From: Isohypsibius dastychi
Lineage: Eukaryota > Tardigrada > Eutardigrada > Parachela > Isohypsibiidae
Assembly (NCBI GenBank): GCA_034696485.1
Contig: JAQIWT010000417.1
Location: 1-20,814 of the forward strand
Direction: 5' to 3'
Length of the DNA stretch: 20,814 nt
How positions within the stretch are numbered: the first letter of the stretch is position 1; every line of letters begins with the position of its first letter. The translations under genes were made by a program, and so were the position numbers. Of the stretch, positions 1-10,090 are shown piece by piece. The notes below the pieces were generated by a model. It had not been told where the DNA came from. It saw only the letters and a list, made by a program, of their open reading frames with translations, and did not search any database.

Positions 1-254
1 CACAGTTACCACATCACATCACAATTCCATCACATTCCACCACATTTTGATTTTTTTCAATGTGATAACATCAGTACTATACCCTGGGCCTCGCATAGAG
101 GGCGGGGGACAAAAATTCATAATTCATAAACAATTGCCTCTGAATTATTGGTGAACATTGCAGATTTCCTGACAAGAAGGTCTGTGAAAAATCTGCGATT
201 ATGTTTGTCACCCCCCCCCCCCTCCCTATGGGGACTTACAAAACCCCCATCTTT

Positions 255-481
255 TCCTGACCGATTAGTCGCGAATTTGAATTTCTTCAAAATATCTTTT
301 TACCGTGCATTTCAGATCATCGACACGACATTTTCCCAGATCCCGGTCAACGACACTAAACTTCCGAAATATTCAAATTTACGCAGTACTTACCTTTGGC
401 GTACATACTGTCTCCACCGAAGCTTTTTTCCGAAAACATATTCCTTGGAAAAAGTCCTGACCGATTAGTCGCGAATTTGAA
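255..481. repeat. 27-bp direct repeat at exact 200-bp spacing
   Basis: Bases 255-281 and 455-481 are identical over 27 bp. The unit begins TCCTGACCGATTAGTCGCG. After each copy the sequence stays loosely similar: both are followed by AAATAT and T-rich sequence, then by GTCAACG and ATCGACA-type motifs (for example CGACATTTT). This suggests two diverged units of a roughly 200-bp tandem repeat whose best-preserved part is the 27-mer. Function unknown. Confidence 0.75.
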
Positions 482-591
482 AACTTCTGAAATATGTTTT
501 GATTGTGTTTTACGGGTCAACGGATCGACATTTTGAAAGTATGGATCTACGGATCGACATTTACAAAGTGCGGGTTAACAGACAAAGGTTT

Positions 592-760
592 TAATACGTT
601 GCGTTCGCTACGCTTCGTCAGGTACGATACACTGCGTCGTGAACGTTAAGCTACGTCACGTACCATACATTACATCGCGTACGATACGCTGTGTGTGCAC
701 ATTACGTCACGCTATGTCAGTATCACATACGACACGCCACGTTTTTTGCAACAGGCCAGC
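592..760. repeat. Degenerate TACG/CGTCACG-rich simple-repeat tract
   Basis: This stretch is made of short related words such as TACGATAC, ACGTCACG, CGTACC and CTGCGT repeated irregularly. The units are too diverged for one exact period, but the composition is clearly unlike the flanks and unusually CpG-rich. It looks like a decayed short-period tandem array. No gene is supported here. Confidence 0.5.
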
Positions 761-880
761 GGGGTCACAATATGCCCGCCACAGGTGGGCATTGCATAAA
801 TTCGCTCTTCGGAGTCACTTTTTACGAGAAATATTTTGGCAGGTATATTTCCTGCAACCACTGCAAAAGTGTAACTCAGC

Positions 881-1043
881 TTCGGGAAAATATTCCCGAA
901 AATTGAAAATTACCGAACCTGACCGAATCAAGAAATTTTCCGAAGAACCCTAACTGAATTAAAATTTTCCTGAACGGAACCAAAACGCAGATTTTCGGGA
1001 TCTTCGGGATATTCGGGTGTTCCTCCCGAACCGGAGATTTTCG
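881..1043. repeat. Cluster of TTCGGG/CCCGAA hexamers with a palindrome
   Basis: About seven TTCGGG or CCCGAA hexamers lie within about 165 bp (near 881, 894, 993, 1001, 1011, 1024 and 1037). The first two form a perfect inverted repeat at 881-900, with arms TTCGGGAA and TTCCCGAA and a 4-base spacer. The pattern could be a transposon remnant or clustered binding sites. I cannot tell which. Confidence 0.55.
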
Positions 1044-1437
1044 GGACAAGTCTGGTTCTAACCAGATCTCCTTCTTGAAATTTTACAACATGGCCTTCTG
1101 GTCCATTCGAAACATTGCTGGAATCGTTTTAGTCACTCAGTATTTTCAACGTTTATGAGCAAATCAAGCTCTCGTGCTATCTAAGTTTTTGAAAATAGTT
1201 ACACTTCACTTCAGTGGTATTGCGATAGTGTACGCGGTCACGCATCGTATCATCATTAAGGTCACGCATCAATTTACTTCATATTTTTCCTTTGGAAGTT
1301 CTGTTACTTATTTTGTTGCATATGACGCCAGAAAAAGTAATACGATATAACAAATACAGTCCAGTCCGGTTGAAAACAACGACATGTATACAACAAGACT
1401 GCACGGTTTTCTTTGTCAAGTTTGTTTTCGGCGATAT

Positions 1438-1839
1438 TCAATAGGCCGTTTGACCTTGCTGGTGCCAAACAACCTTCGACTGGCCCGCAGGGCGCTGGTC
1501 CTCCACGTTGTTCAAGCTTTCCAAATCAACAACTCCGCGTTCAACATCTCCTTGATGATGGGTGTCTTGTGGGCGCAGACCTAATTCCCGCGTTTCTTCC
1601 CGCGCCAAATCTCGATTCATACCGAGATTCAGAGTGTGATGGCCGGGTTGGCCAAAATGTTTGCTCATATCACGCTGTGGTCGGGCTCCATGGTGGAAGA
1701 ACAGCTCTGGTTGACTTACATTATGATCGTTTTCGTCATGGTGATGCATGAGGTCAATGACTGGCTCTGTCCTGTCGTGTTGTGGCGCCGCCCAAAGAGC
1801 ACTTATACACATGAGATGGGAGAGGGTCAGGATGAACAT
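1438..1839 (-). CDS. Small secreted protein A, unknown family (133 aa)
   Basis: I do not recognise this family. Starting at the ATG at 1839, the protein opens with a hydrophobic stretch (MFILTLSHLMCISALWA) followed by AP, a good signal peptide with a likely cleavage after about residue 17. An in-frame ATG nine codons upstream (1866) would place charged residues before it, so I prefer the inner start. The predicted mature chain is hydrophilic, has no Cys, is rich in His, Asp and Gln, and has a HHHDENDHN patch near residues 32-40. Residues 56-102 align without gaps to residues 28-74 of the protein encoded at 2547-2795, sharing RD-S-H-GQPG, TL, G-N-D, QDT and RG. That paralogy is the main reason to treat it as a real gene. 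It is probably exported. Function unknown; further exons cannot be excluded. Confidence 0.6.
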   Translation of the reverse strand: MFILTLSHLMCISALWAAPQHDRTEPVIDLMHHHDENDHNVSQPELFFHHGARPQRDMSKHFGQPGHHTLNLGMNRDLAREETRELGLRPQDTHHQGDVERGVVDLESLNNVEDQRPAGQSKVVWHQQGQTAY

Positions 1840-2546
1840 TTCGTTTGAAAAGTGGATAATGTCCATGAATGATTTACTGCGAATAGAAACTGGCCTCGAA
1901 TTTGGATTCCGAATACTGCTTGTGAAATGCAGCTGAGTTTTGAAAAACAGAGTGAATACCGCGAAAGTGTGTTGGCGAAGTGCACTTTGACTTTTGTGAA
2001 CTTCAAACCGACCCCGTTCTTCGAGTCTGGGACACTCCATGGGCTGCAGCGTTACCAGCGAACGAAACTATTATCAAACATTGCAGTACGGGGAAAGTAC
2101 GTTGCTGCTCTCGTTTTGAATAGTGTGGCACTGGCATTTCACGAACGATTCAACAACAAGACGACTTTTCGTGATAAAATCGCTTGTGCGATCAAAATCT
2201 GCCTGTTGCTTTTATGAAGAGATCGTGATATTTCCGCAGATGGATGACTTTAACCATATGTACAGTACATGCATATGGCTCAGAATCCGATTACCCTTCA
2301 TTCGGGTCAACATGTCAGTCCAGATCATGCAGAGCGACTCCTGTGATATAAAAGGTATCTGGATACCAGAAAACCACGGAACGCAAACTAACCTAATGAA
2401 CACATCTGTGACAAGTGGATTTTCAAGCTTTTTTTGTCCACAAATTCGCATAAATAGCTGTAACAACGAAGCTTGACTTGAAAATTTTGGTTAAGATTCG
2501 TGAGTCTAAACTGTCACACTCAAATACTCTTTACTATCCGAAAGTT

Positions 2547-2795
2547 TTACGGTGGAGACTTTTGTTCAATATGGCCTCGTTGAATGTCTGTTTCACGCTG
2601 AGTGTCCTGTCGACTTCCTCCAAACCCTTGTGGTTGCTGCAGAGAGACATCTTGGTTGATACCTTGCGTGAGCGTATTCCGTCCTGGCTGTCCCTGATGC
2701 TGGCTCAGATCACGATGCTGGCGACCATTCCGTTGAAACTGGAGCGCCGAAATAACATTCAGAATCAAGACGAAAATGATTATTCTAGACACCAT
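2547..2795 (-). CDS. Small secreted protein B, paralogue of A (82 aa)
   Basis: The ATG at 2795 opens a strong signal peptide (MVSRIIIFVLILNVISA, then LQ). It is followed by a mature chain of about 65 residues rich in Gln, Arg and Gly, without Cys. Residues 28-74 match the neighbouring protein at 1438-1839 at 20 or more identical positions over about 50 ungapped residues, so the two are tandem duplicates on the same strand about 0.7 kb apart. The start lies just after a possible 3' splice site (TTGTTCAG, AG at 2801-2800), so an upstream 5' exon is possible. A weak donor (GTAAAA) near the 3' end could alternatively extend the protein. The tail looks disordered and hydrophilic. Function unknown, and no toxin or enzyme motif is visible. 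Confidence 0.6.
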   Translation of the reverse strand: MVSRIIIFVLILNVISALQFQRNGRQHRDLSQHQGQPGRNTLTQGINQDVSLQQPQGFGGSRQDTQRETDIQRGHIEQKSPP

Positions 2796-3174
2796 TGCAC
2801 TGAACAAAGGGATGTGTTGATAGAAAAGTATTCAAATTATTAGCGCAAACACTCGGATTCACAAGCAGGAATTTACGAAGAACTTTGTTTTATGCGGTTT
2901 GAACCAACTGAGTTGCACGAGTTTTCTGGTCGGACTTTGTTCACTTCTAAGCAGCTGAGTCCATAGATTAAAAGTACATTTCCACGAGAGTAGGTCTCTG
3001 GTCACTTGCTTTTTCCGTTTTGTTCAGAAAAATCCCTGTTATTCTGAGAAATGTTTCTGTCCTTTACCAGATGTAGGCTAGTTATTTGGAATTCCAGGCG
3101 AGTTCACGATTACTTTGGAAGTTTTTGAGATTCACTTTACCCGAATGGAATCGGTTTGACCGGGAACGGAGCTC

Positions 3175-3199
3175 AGCTTCGACTCCAGGAGTCGAAGCT
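3175..3199. repeat. 12-bp perfect inverted repeat with 1-nt centre
   Basis: AGCTTCGACTCC is followed by a single A and then its exact reverse complement GGAGTCGAAGCT. With a 1-nt centre this is a palindrome rather than a natural RNA hairpin. It could be a dimeric protein-binding site or the relic of an inverted duplication. It sits in otherwise featureless intergenic DNA. Confidence 0.8.
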
Positions 3200-4962
3200 A
3201 CTCAAAGATCAAACTAGTGATAGATTTTTTTTCCGTGGATCTGAGTTAAAAATGTGCTTCCTGGCGGGTTATGTCAAATTCAACCGAGGGGCGATGCCTT
3301 TCGTGAACGCATCGATCTGATTCACATTACATACCACAGTATGTAGACATACGTTTGACGCTAACATTATAAGCGCTCCCCTGCATACCCATTTCTCTAT
3401 ACGCAGAAGCATCCCACCCCTTTGCACCCCGGTATCTTTATTCGCACCGCGATTTCAACGATTAGGTTCACCAATTAATTCAGCCCTCCTTTGCGAATCC
3501 CTCATACTCATAGGGACCCCATTTCGTCTTATTCAGTGGGGTTTAAACACATAACACTGGGCCCTAACCGACGAAGAAAAAGTATAAGGGAAAAAGCGGA
3601 CGAAATATAACATATAAGCTGTCCACGCTCACGTCCACGAGGCCACGACAAAAAGTCCCATCTGTTTTCGTAACTATGAGAAAGTGGTCGGATTATTTTA
3701 ATCATCTAAATAGTAAGAGATCGAAGGGTACTTGAGCTGGACAGTATGCCAGCCGCCAAAGCGTGGCGGGCATATCGGAATGACTGTCCAACACACTCTT
3801 CCCGGAATTTCTGCAACAAACATGTTGCAAGCTTGTGGTCTTTTCAACAATTCCGATTTTCTGACAACCGAAGTCTGGTACGTAGCTTTTCGCGACCTTT
3901 CTAGTTGATCTTCGAATAAAGCAAACGTTTGCAAAATTTTCTGTGAAACTTAAATCTCTTGGCATTTCAGGATCCTGGTGTTCACGTTCTAATGCTAGTT
4001 TTTCGTCGGGTGACCTTTCGTACAAGTGGCAAGTTATACCATCTAAGTTAAGGGTAAGAGGTTAGAAAGAAAGCAGTTTTCAGAGATGTTTTGGGATTTC
4101 CAAGAAATCTGAACAATCTTGTTTTAGAAATACTGTATGTATACAGCAACCGGAATGGAAATTTGAAGTGATGTGGGTGCTTGTAAAGAAATAGGGGTGA
4201 AACAGGGTGCATATAAAGAATCAGAGTGAAGGGGGTGGGTGGCAACAGGAATTTAATAAATCAAAAACTTTAGTGACCCCCTGGCGGTCTCAGCGATAGC
4301 ACAGTGCAACTGCAACAAGCCCCTCAAGACAGGTTTTGCCTGAATAAATTTAAGGTTGTGTATAGTACAGCGGTCCAGCTGGTGAAATGAAACGAACAGA
4401 GTTTATGAAGCGAAGCGAAGTGAGAATTAAGCCGCGGTTCGATGGTAAGTCGTTCAGGCAGTTTATGGACCTTAAAACGTTCTGAATCTGTGAAAGGCGG
4501 AAAAGATGCGAGTTTCTAGTGTACTTCAACGTTTCGGGTAGTGAAGTATTTGCGGATGTCACATCACACCTAAGATGAAAATACTCGAAAATCACTTCTG
4601 CACATATTCATCAAAATTCATCAAAATTGGATTATTCTGGTGTCGAAAATCGGTCATTCAGTGTGGCCCTCTTCAGACCGAGTGCATGTTGTCCTTAAAA
4701 CTCGGTTTCACATAAAGCTACCCCATGAACTAGCGCATCCCATGGCTGTGCAAGCAAATGAAAACTGAAATCGGATGAAACTGTCCACCTATGCTCGCTG
4801 CTCGCCACACTTGCAGTTTAATGCCAGGGTCAATCTAAATTAACCCTCGCGCAGTCTTGAAGCATGGCAAATACTTTCGATGAACGACGGTAATCCTAAT
4901 TCCTGCTTCTGCTCTGTATATATTCTAACACTGCTAAGTATTCTGTATTGCACACTGGGAGA

Positions 4963-4982
4963 GAAACCTTTCAAAAGGTTTC
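4963..4982. repeat. 9-bp inverted repeat GAAACCTTT / AAAGGTTTC
   Basis: Two perfect 9-base arms are separated by CA. They are followed within 30 bp by more GGGTTTCC words. A related but diverged arrangement occurs at 5669-5713: GGAAACC..GGTTTCC with an 8-base spacer, then TTTCCCAGGGAAA. The two may be copies of one small element. Confidence 0.65.
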
Positions 4983-5130
4983 CCTATCGGGTTTCCCAAC
5001 CTGGGTTTCCTGTTTGTGTAGTGAGATGTCAACATTTTGAATGATTTCTCATAGCATGCAGTGCGTAAAGGAAACCATGCGAAAAGCTTACTAACCGTAC
5101 TTCGTTCATACTTTATTGCTAAATTTCTGT

Positions 5131-5398
5131 CCCCCCCCCTCAAGAGGGGACACTCCCCACTCACTTACCACGCTCTCTCTATCTCACTCTTTCACTCTCT
5201 CTCACTGACCAGCCCAGTCCAACCTGACAAAGCAATCCAACCCAAGGAACCCAACCCACCCAGCCCAGTCCATCCAAGCAAGCTAAACTTTCCCAACCCA
5301 TCGATCCAACTCAACTTGTACTGTACCACACGAAATAATTATATCTTCCAAAGATTAAACCGACCGATAAACGCGGGGGGACAGTATTCCAACCGAAG
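5131..5398 (+). promoter_or_regulatory. Candidate TMC leader exon and pyrimidine-rich upstream region
   Basis: A 9-C run and a long CT-rich tract (about 5170-5215) precede sequence ending at a consensus 5' splice donor, AAG|GTGAGT, at 5398/5399. The next good acceptor is TTGTTTCAG at 6041, leading into the exon that carries the proposed TMC start codon. I therefore read about 5150-5398 as a likely 5' UTR exon with the promoter in or just upstream of the pyrimidine tract. No TATA box was identified. The exact start of transcription cannot be seen. Confidence 0.35.
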
Positions 5399-6215
5399 GT
5401 GAGTATTAGGGAAAGCGTTCCGAAACGCCTTTTCCGCGGATATTTGTTGAAGTGTTATGAATAAACAGCATTTTGCCAGCCACTTTTCACAGAACACCGC
5501 GTTATTCTCGAGGGCAACAAGAGCAGTTCAAGTTTTTGGGCGCCTGGGTAATTCACATTTTACATTCTGATTCAAGAATATGCTACAGCTTTAATATTCT
5601 GATATGATTGTAAATGACAAGTGCGCAAAAACACATGCAACTCGTCTGCTCGAAGATTTGGCGTGGAGGGAAACCTCGCAAATGGTTTCCTAAAAAAAGA
5701 TTTCCCAGGGAAACTAAATTGTCGGCTACCAACGACAAGTGGATAAAGGGGTTATGCTTTGTACTGTTCACTAATGGGCACTGGCCGCTTTGTGCACAGC
5801 TGATTCGAACGTCGTTCAGAGATTTCTACAATATTCATGACGCAACCAGTTCGAATGTAAACAAACAAACCCTCACAACAACCAGCTTTTATAATATAAC
5901 CATCATTTCATCCACTCACAGTAACCCAAACAAATCCCAAGCGTCATCGTTAATTTTGCCAGCTGAGCTGTTCATAGTATGGGTTAGTGAACCAATCCCC
6001 AGCAAAAATCCGCCATCAAGTCAGTGAGCAAATTGTTTCAGGAGACAAATCAAGAAAACCTCCACAACCAGCCACAAGCAGGACGATCACAGTACAGATT
6101 CCATCCAACCGCAATTTAGCCCCCGCGGGCTCAAAGAACGCCCTGCCAAAAGGTCAGGTCTCAATAGTTGTCAACGTGTCTCCAGCGCGCTCAAAGACCA
6201 GCCAGTTCAGCTGGG

Positions 6216-9200
6216 ATGACGAAGATGCTCTCAAGGAAAAGAACATCACGAAAGCTGTGCGAAAATTCTCAGGCCACCAGGCTCTTCAAAGCGCCATGTA
6301 TAGCTCCAGTATGTACTACGCGTTTGACTGAGAAATTAGTTTTGAGATAATGTTAGTCCTTTGTGAGTTTAGTGGGCGTTAGAAGAAAATCTGGTGTTGG
6401 AGAATTTCCGTCGTTCGAGGGGAAAACTAGCAAGACTGTCCTGGAACGCAACACCGAGACGAGCGAAGAGAAGACCGAACATTTTCATATTGTAAGAACA
6501 TCTTTATTTTCAAAAACATAACCAAATAAGAAAACACCAAATTCCGATTTCGTTTGAATGAAACACCGATACAGGAATGGCAATCGCATTCCTCCATTTT
6601 TTCAATTGGACTAGCGTGGTATATCCTCTTTTACAAAATTCAGATTTTCACAGAACAACAGTTTCGGAACCAGGCTTTTTGATGCATACCAAAGGCGACC
6701 ATGCTTTTCCCCGACGTGGAATAATTTTGTCAAAAGGTCAACAAATCAAGAACTACAGAAAATATTGCATTGGTGAAACTAATCTGTCTAAAAACAACAC
6801 GCGAGGAATCTGAGTTGAAAACACCGTTATTTTCAAACAGCAGTTAGTCTCTGAAAAAGGAACAGAGTTTTAGTTCAGAGATTTCTGTTAAAAACAAGAA
6901 AGTGCAGAGGAAAGATTTTTAACCTTAGTGTGGATCGATAACAGGGGGTTTCAAAAACTGCTCCTTTAATCTCGTGGGAATCCCTTCCGTGAACGGCCCC
7001 CATCCAGAATTTTCCTCCAAGTTTCTCTTTTATCCTATCATTTTCCGTGCTGCATTTTTGATAAGAATGTCTCTCCCATATTTCTCATTAGAAAGCAGTC
7101 GATGTGCCTCTGAAGAAGACGGTCCATGATTTCACTGACGCCGTCAACAAAATCGACGAAGTCCAGCCACTCTCCGCGGAGACCTTCCGCGAGCTCATTC
7201 AGCCACTCAGCGAGAAACGCATGGAATACCACAAAATACGCGATCAGATCAAACAGCAGAAGAAGAAAGTTGAAGAGATCCCCTTCTCGAAACGCTGCAA
7301 AAACTTCCTATCGCATGTCAACCATTTCATCGAGGTCATTACTCCGTTCCGAAATACCCTAGCTTGGATCGATAGTCATTACGGATCCGATGTTTATTCA
7401 TATTTTGTATTCATCATCTGGATCGTCACCCTCAACATATTCTCCTTCGGAATGACGTTTTGTTTCGCTCTTGCACCGTCCATTTTTTATCATGACTTGA
7501 ACCATGGAGCGGCCGCTTTTTCGGTCTCAAAAAGGCCCTATGAACCGATGGACTTTTTGACGGGCGACGTGAGTGCATTCAGCCCTGGCCTTTTTATTGT
7601 AGTATATTTTATTGTATTCGATAAATTCGCCAGGGTTATTTAGCAATGTCGGCATTTCATTACGGATTTTACCTCAGCGACAAGAGCAGAATTTTGGATG
7701 GGACATCCTATGACAGATCAATGGGTTATGTGTTGGCGCTTGGAGCTTTCTACTTTGTACAATTAATCGTCATCACCTACTCGTAAGTTTCGCCTCATTT
7801 GAAGCAGACTTCCCCTTGACGAATCATCAACAGGTTGACCGGTTCCTACGGCCGCTTGATGGAAGTTATAACCATGGGCGGCAAGCAGCATTACTGTGAC
7901 ACAGTATTCTTCCTATGGGAGCACTCCTCCCATCATCCCGATCAGATCGACCAGGCCAAAAGTCAGGTCATGACCCAACTACGCGAAATGTTGGCAGTAC
8001 ATCACCGACAGGACCACTTCAGCCCAATTGTGTACCTCAAGCGAATCGTCATTAACCTCGGCGTTTTGGGACTGGTTGGTGGGATTTGTGCTGGGTTGTG
8101 GTACACGTTCAAAGAACAACAGATTGAGAAGGTTAACTATATAAAAATACTGTATGTTCGGTATTTTTCACCAACTTTTGTTACAGCTCTCCGCTTCGGT
8201 TGTTGGCTTCGAGAATCAGAAAGCAGTGCTCCCGATTTTGGTCATCACTATTGTTAACTTCTTTTTGCCGTTCCTGTTTTCGGCGATCACCAGGAGGGAG
8301 CACAGTGCCAGTTATGAAACCGAACTGAGTCTTAGCTTGATCAAGTAAGTTGCATATCAAACTAGTGATCTACGAGCTCGCCAGCAACCAACTTTTCGAG
8401 GCGCATAGAGAAAAGTACCTAAGCAATACAGGATTCACTAGTATTGCTGACTCATTTTCGGATTCCAGGGGGATAACACTTAACCTGGGCACACTGGGCG
8501 TACTTTTCTTCTACTGGATCATTGAAGAATCTGGCCAGGTAGTCAACAAAAGCATTTTCTCTGCCGCCGTTAAAGACTGCAACACTCCGAGAGTAAGATA
8601 TATTAAATTTAACCGAGTACAAATGCAACTTTTAAAATCGTGTTCCCCAACACAGCCTGGTTGTTGGGAAACAAAACTCTCCATGAAATTCTACCAGCTG
8701 GCCATAATGAACATGATATTCGAATGGGTCTTCTTTGTCATCGGAGTGTCCATGATATGGATACAACAGCGTTGCCATCCAAATAGCCGATGGCAGCTCA
8801 CATTCCGCGCCGACCTCCTGACACAACGAGCGCTTTATCTGCAAATTCTCACCTGGATGGGAATGTACTACAGCCCGCTTATTTGTCTATTGGCGCTTGT
8901 CAGCATGATCTTTTCCTTCACGCGGGATTATGTGAGTTTTAATTCAGTACTGCAGCTGATTTATGTTTTAAACGGCGGCCACGCCCCCTCGTTTGTTCAA
9001 AACAACATGTACAAAGTGCCCCCCCCCCCCATGGTACTTTTGGGGGAGGGGATGATCTCAGGTCTCATTCAGATACTATTGGGATGGAATGTCTGAGAAC
9101 GAATTTACGAAAGGGTAGAGTAGTCACAGCAGTTAGTTGGCTCACAGTCAACTGATTGGCATATTGGTAGTACAAGACAGAAAGGTCAACTTCGCTCTAT

Positions 9201-10090
9201 AACCGACGAGGAAAGCAGATCTGAATCCACAGCATTTGACATTAATTTTTTTACTTTCTAATTTCGAGCTTCAGAGGGTGTTGGCGTAAGAGAGAATCGT
9301 CAGTCCGACTCGTGGGTTCCTTAAACTTGTAATCACAATGTGTCGAGGCGATTCCTGTTGAAAACATCCATTTCGCCTCATGCGACTAGGCGGCCATAAA
9401 AGCTGGAGATGTCACTCCAAAATTTACTTCAAATGATCTTACTTTAGTTGATTGTCACCCATACGCGTATCTACAAATCAGCTCCACTCGGCAGCGGCAA
9501 CGAGAGCACACAAGTGGCGTATACGTCTGCCTTGCTTCTCTGCTTCATCATTTGCTCAGCTGTTGTGGCCTTCGCAGTCTCTCTGTACGTACCTGTGTTC
9601 TCATATGGCTGGCACGAATTACACTTGAGAACTGATTTCAGAATGATGCCATCGACGGACTGTGGGCCGCTCCGTACCCTATGTCCAGCCCCCGATCTAG
9701 TGGTTGCTTTCGTCGACCGATTCAAACTCGACTCTCCGATGCTTTTTCACATACTGGACCTGCTACTTACGCCCAGCATTCTGCTATGGTTTATCCTTTT
9801 TCTCATGTGAGGGTAGGAACTTTGGTGGCTTGACTATTTTTAACCGGGTTTTGCTTCATTTTATTTAGAGTGTTCATTTACTATTTTCGTGTGAAAGCAC
9901 GGGCGCTGGATGAGTTGCTACCGATACTGCAGAATCATCTAGCAATGGTTAGACCAGGGATTTTTTGGACGGCTTTTTTATTGACGTTTGAGTTTTTTAG
10001 GAAGGCAGGGATGTGACGCAATATTACCTGCAACTTCTTCGCTTTGAGGATCGAGAGCGGCGCAAAGGCGGCAAGTCGCCGATTCGATGA
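6216..10090 (+). CDS. tmc: Transmembrane channel-like (TMC) protein, 681 aa, 11 coding exons
   Basis: TMC proteins are multi-pass membrane proteins. TMC1/2 form the pore of mechanotransduction channels in hair cells, and invertebrate relatives act in mechanosensation and membrane excitability. Exons: 6216-6308, 7092-7568, 7634-7782, 7834-8131, 8187-8344, 8469-8592, 8656-8931, 9448-9584, 9642-9806, 9869-9947, 10001-10090. All junctions are GT..AG, join in phase and total 2046 nt. Family marks: a cytosolic charged coiled region (about 60-110), GSDVYSYF at the first membrane helix, GYLAMSAF..YGFY (from 191), the CWET signature at 436-439 opening the TMC domain, TWMGMYYSPL in the next helix, and CGP in the late extracellular loop. 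About nine or ten hydrophobic helices are visible. The protein is short for the family, with brief termini. The first exon is least certain: the ATG at 6216 is chosen because only that frame splices in phase (GTATGT donor at 6309) to the exon at 7092. Confidence 0.9.
8932..9447 (+). other. Longest interior TMC intron (516 nt)
   Basis: The intron begins TAT|GTGAGT and ends ACTTTAG. It contains a run of 12 C at 9019-9030 followed closely by GGGGGAGGGG, which could pair with it. The upstream exon's frame stays open for about 160 nt into the intron, but the amino acids lose TMC character and the next exon restores it, so I read this as intron. Nothing else was recognised in it. Confidence 0.7.
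9977..9982 (-). terminator. Nearest canonical AATAAA downstream of the minus-strand ankyrin-like gene
   Basis: Reading the minus strand past the stop at 10548, I found no AATAAA or ATTAAA until this site, which lies in the last TMC intron (9948-10000). If used, the ankyrin-like mRNA would overlap the last TMC exon antisense. A variant hexamer closer to the stop is equally possible. Confidence 0.3.

Larger units (their letters stand above)
1..1437. other. Repeat-rich intergenic region, no supported gene
   Basis: I see no convincing gene here. The open frames are short, overlap repeats and lack recognisable protein features. The first 50 bases are built from CACAT-like units. Bases 211-222 are a run of 12 C. 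A 27-bp repeat occurs at 255 and 455. A degenerate TACG/CGTCAC-rich stretch lies at about 590-760, and a cluster of TTCGGG/CCCGAA hexamers at 881-1043. This composition suits repetitive or decayed transposon DNA. It also contains whatever 3' flank the minus-strand gene at 1438 has, but I found no canonical AATAAA for that gene close to its stop. Confidence 0.6.
2796..5130. other. Intergenic stretch, no supported gene
   Basis: Several frames of 60-110 codons are open here but none shows a domain, a signal peptide with conserved context, or splice-compatible neighbours. I therefore call no gene. Structure visible: a 25-bp near-perfect palindrome at 3175-3199 and a 20-bp palindrome at 4963-4982. 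It probably contains the 5' flank of the minus-strand secreted-protein gene B and, at its right end, the upstream region of the plus-strand TMC gene. Confidence 0.5.

Noticed and set aside
1413-1936. Plus-strand frames opposite the secreted protein A ORF
   Set aside because: Shadows of the minus-strand frame; no conserved features.
3702-4025. 107-codon minus-strand frame
   Set aside because: No domain, no signal peptide, mixed composition and no splice-compatible partners. Best seen as chance.
4436-4445. GGTTCGATGG as a tRNA B box
   Set aside because: No matching A box or acceptor stem upstream.
5988-6331. Long open frame upstream of TMC, possible separate gene or first exon
   Set aside because: It has no ATG near its start, its phase at the 6309 donor does not fit the TMC exon at 7092, and the overlapping frame with ATG at 6216 does fit.
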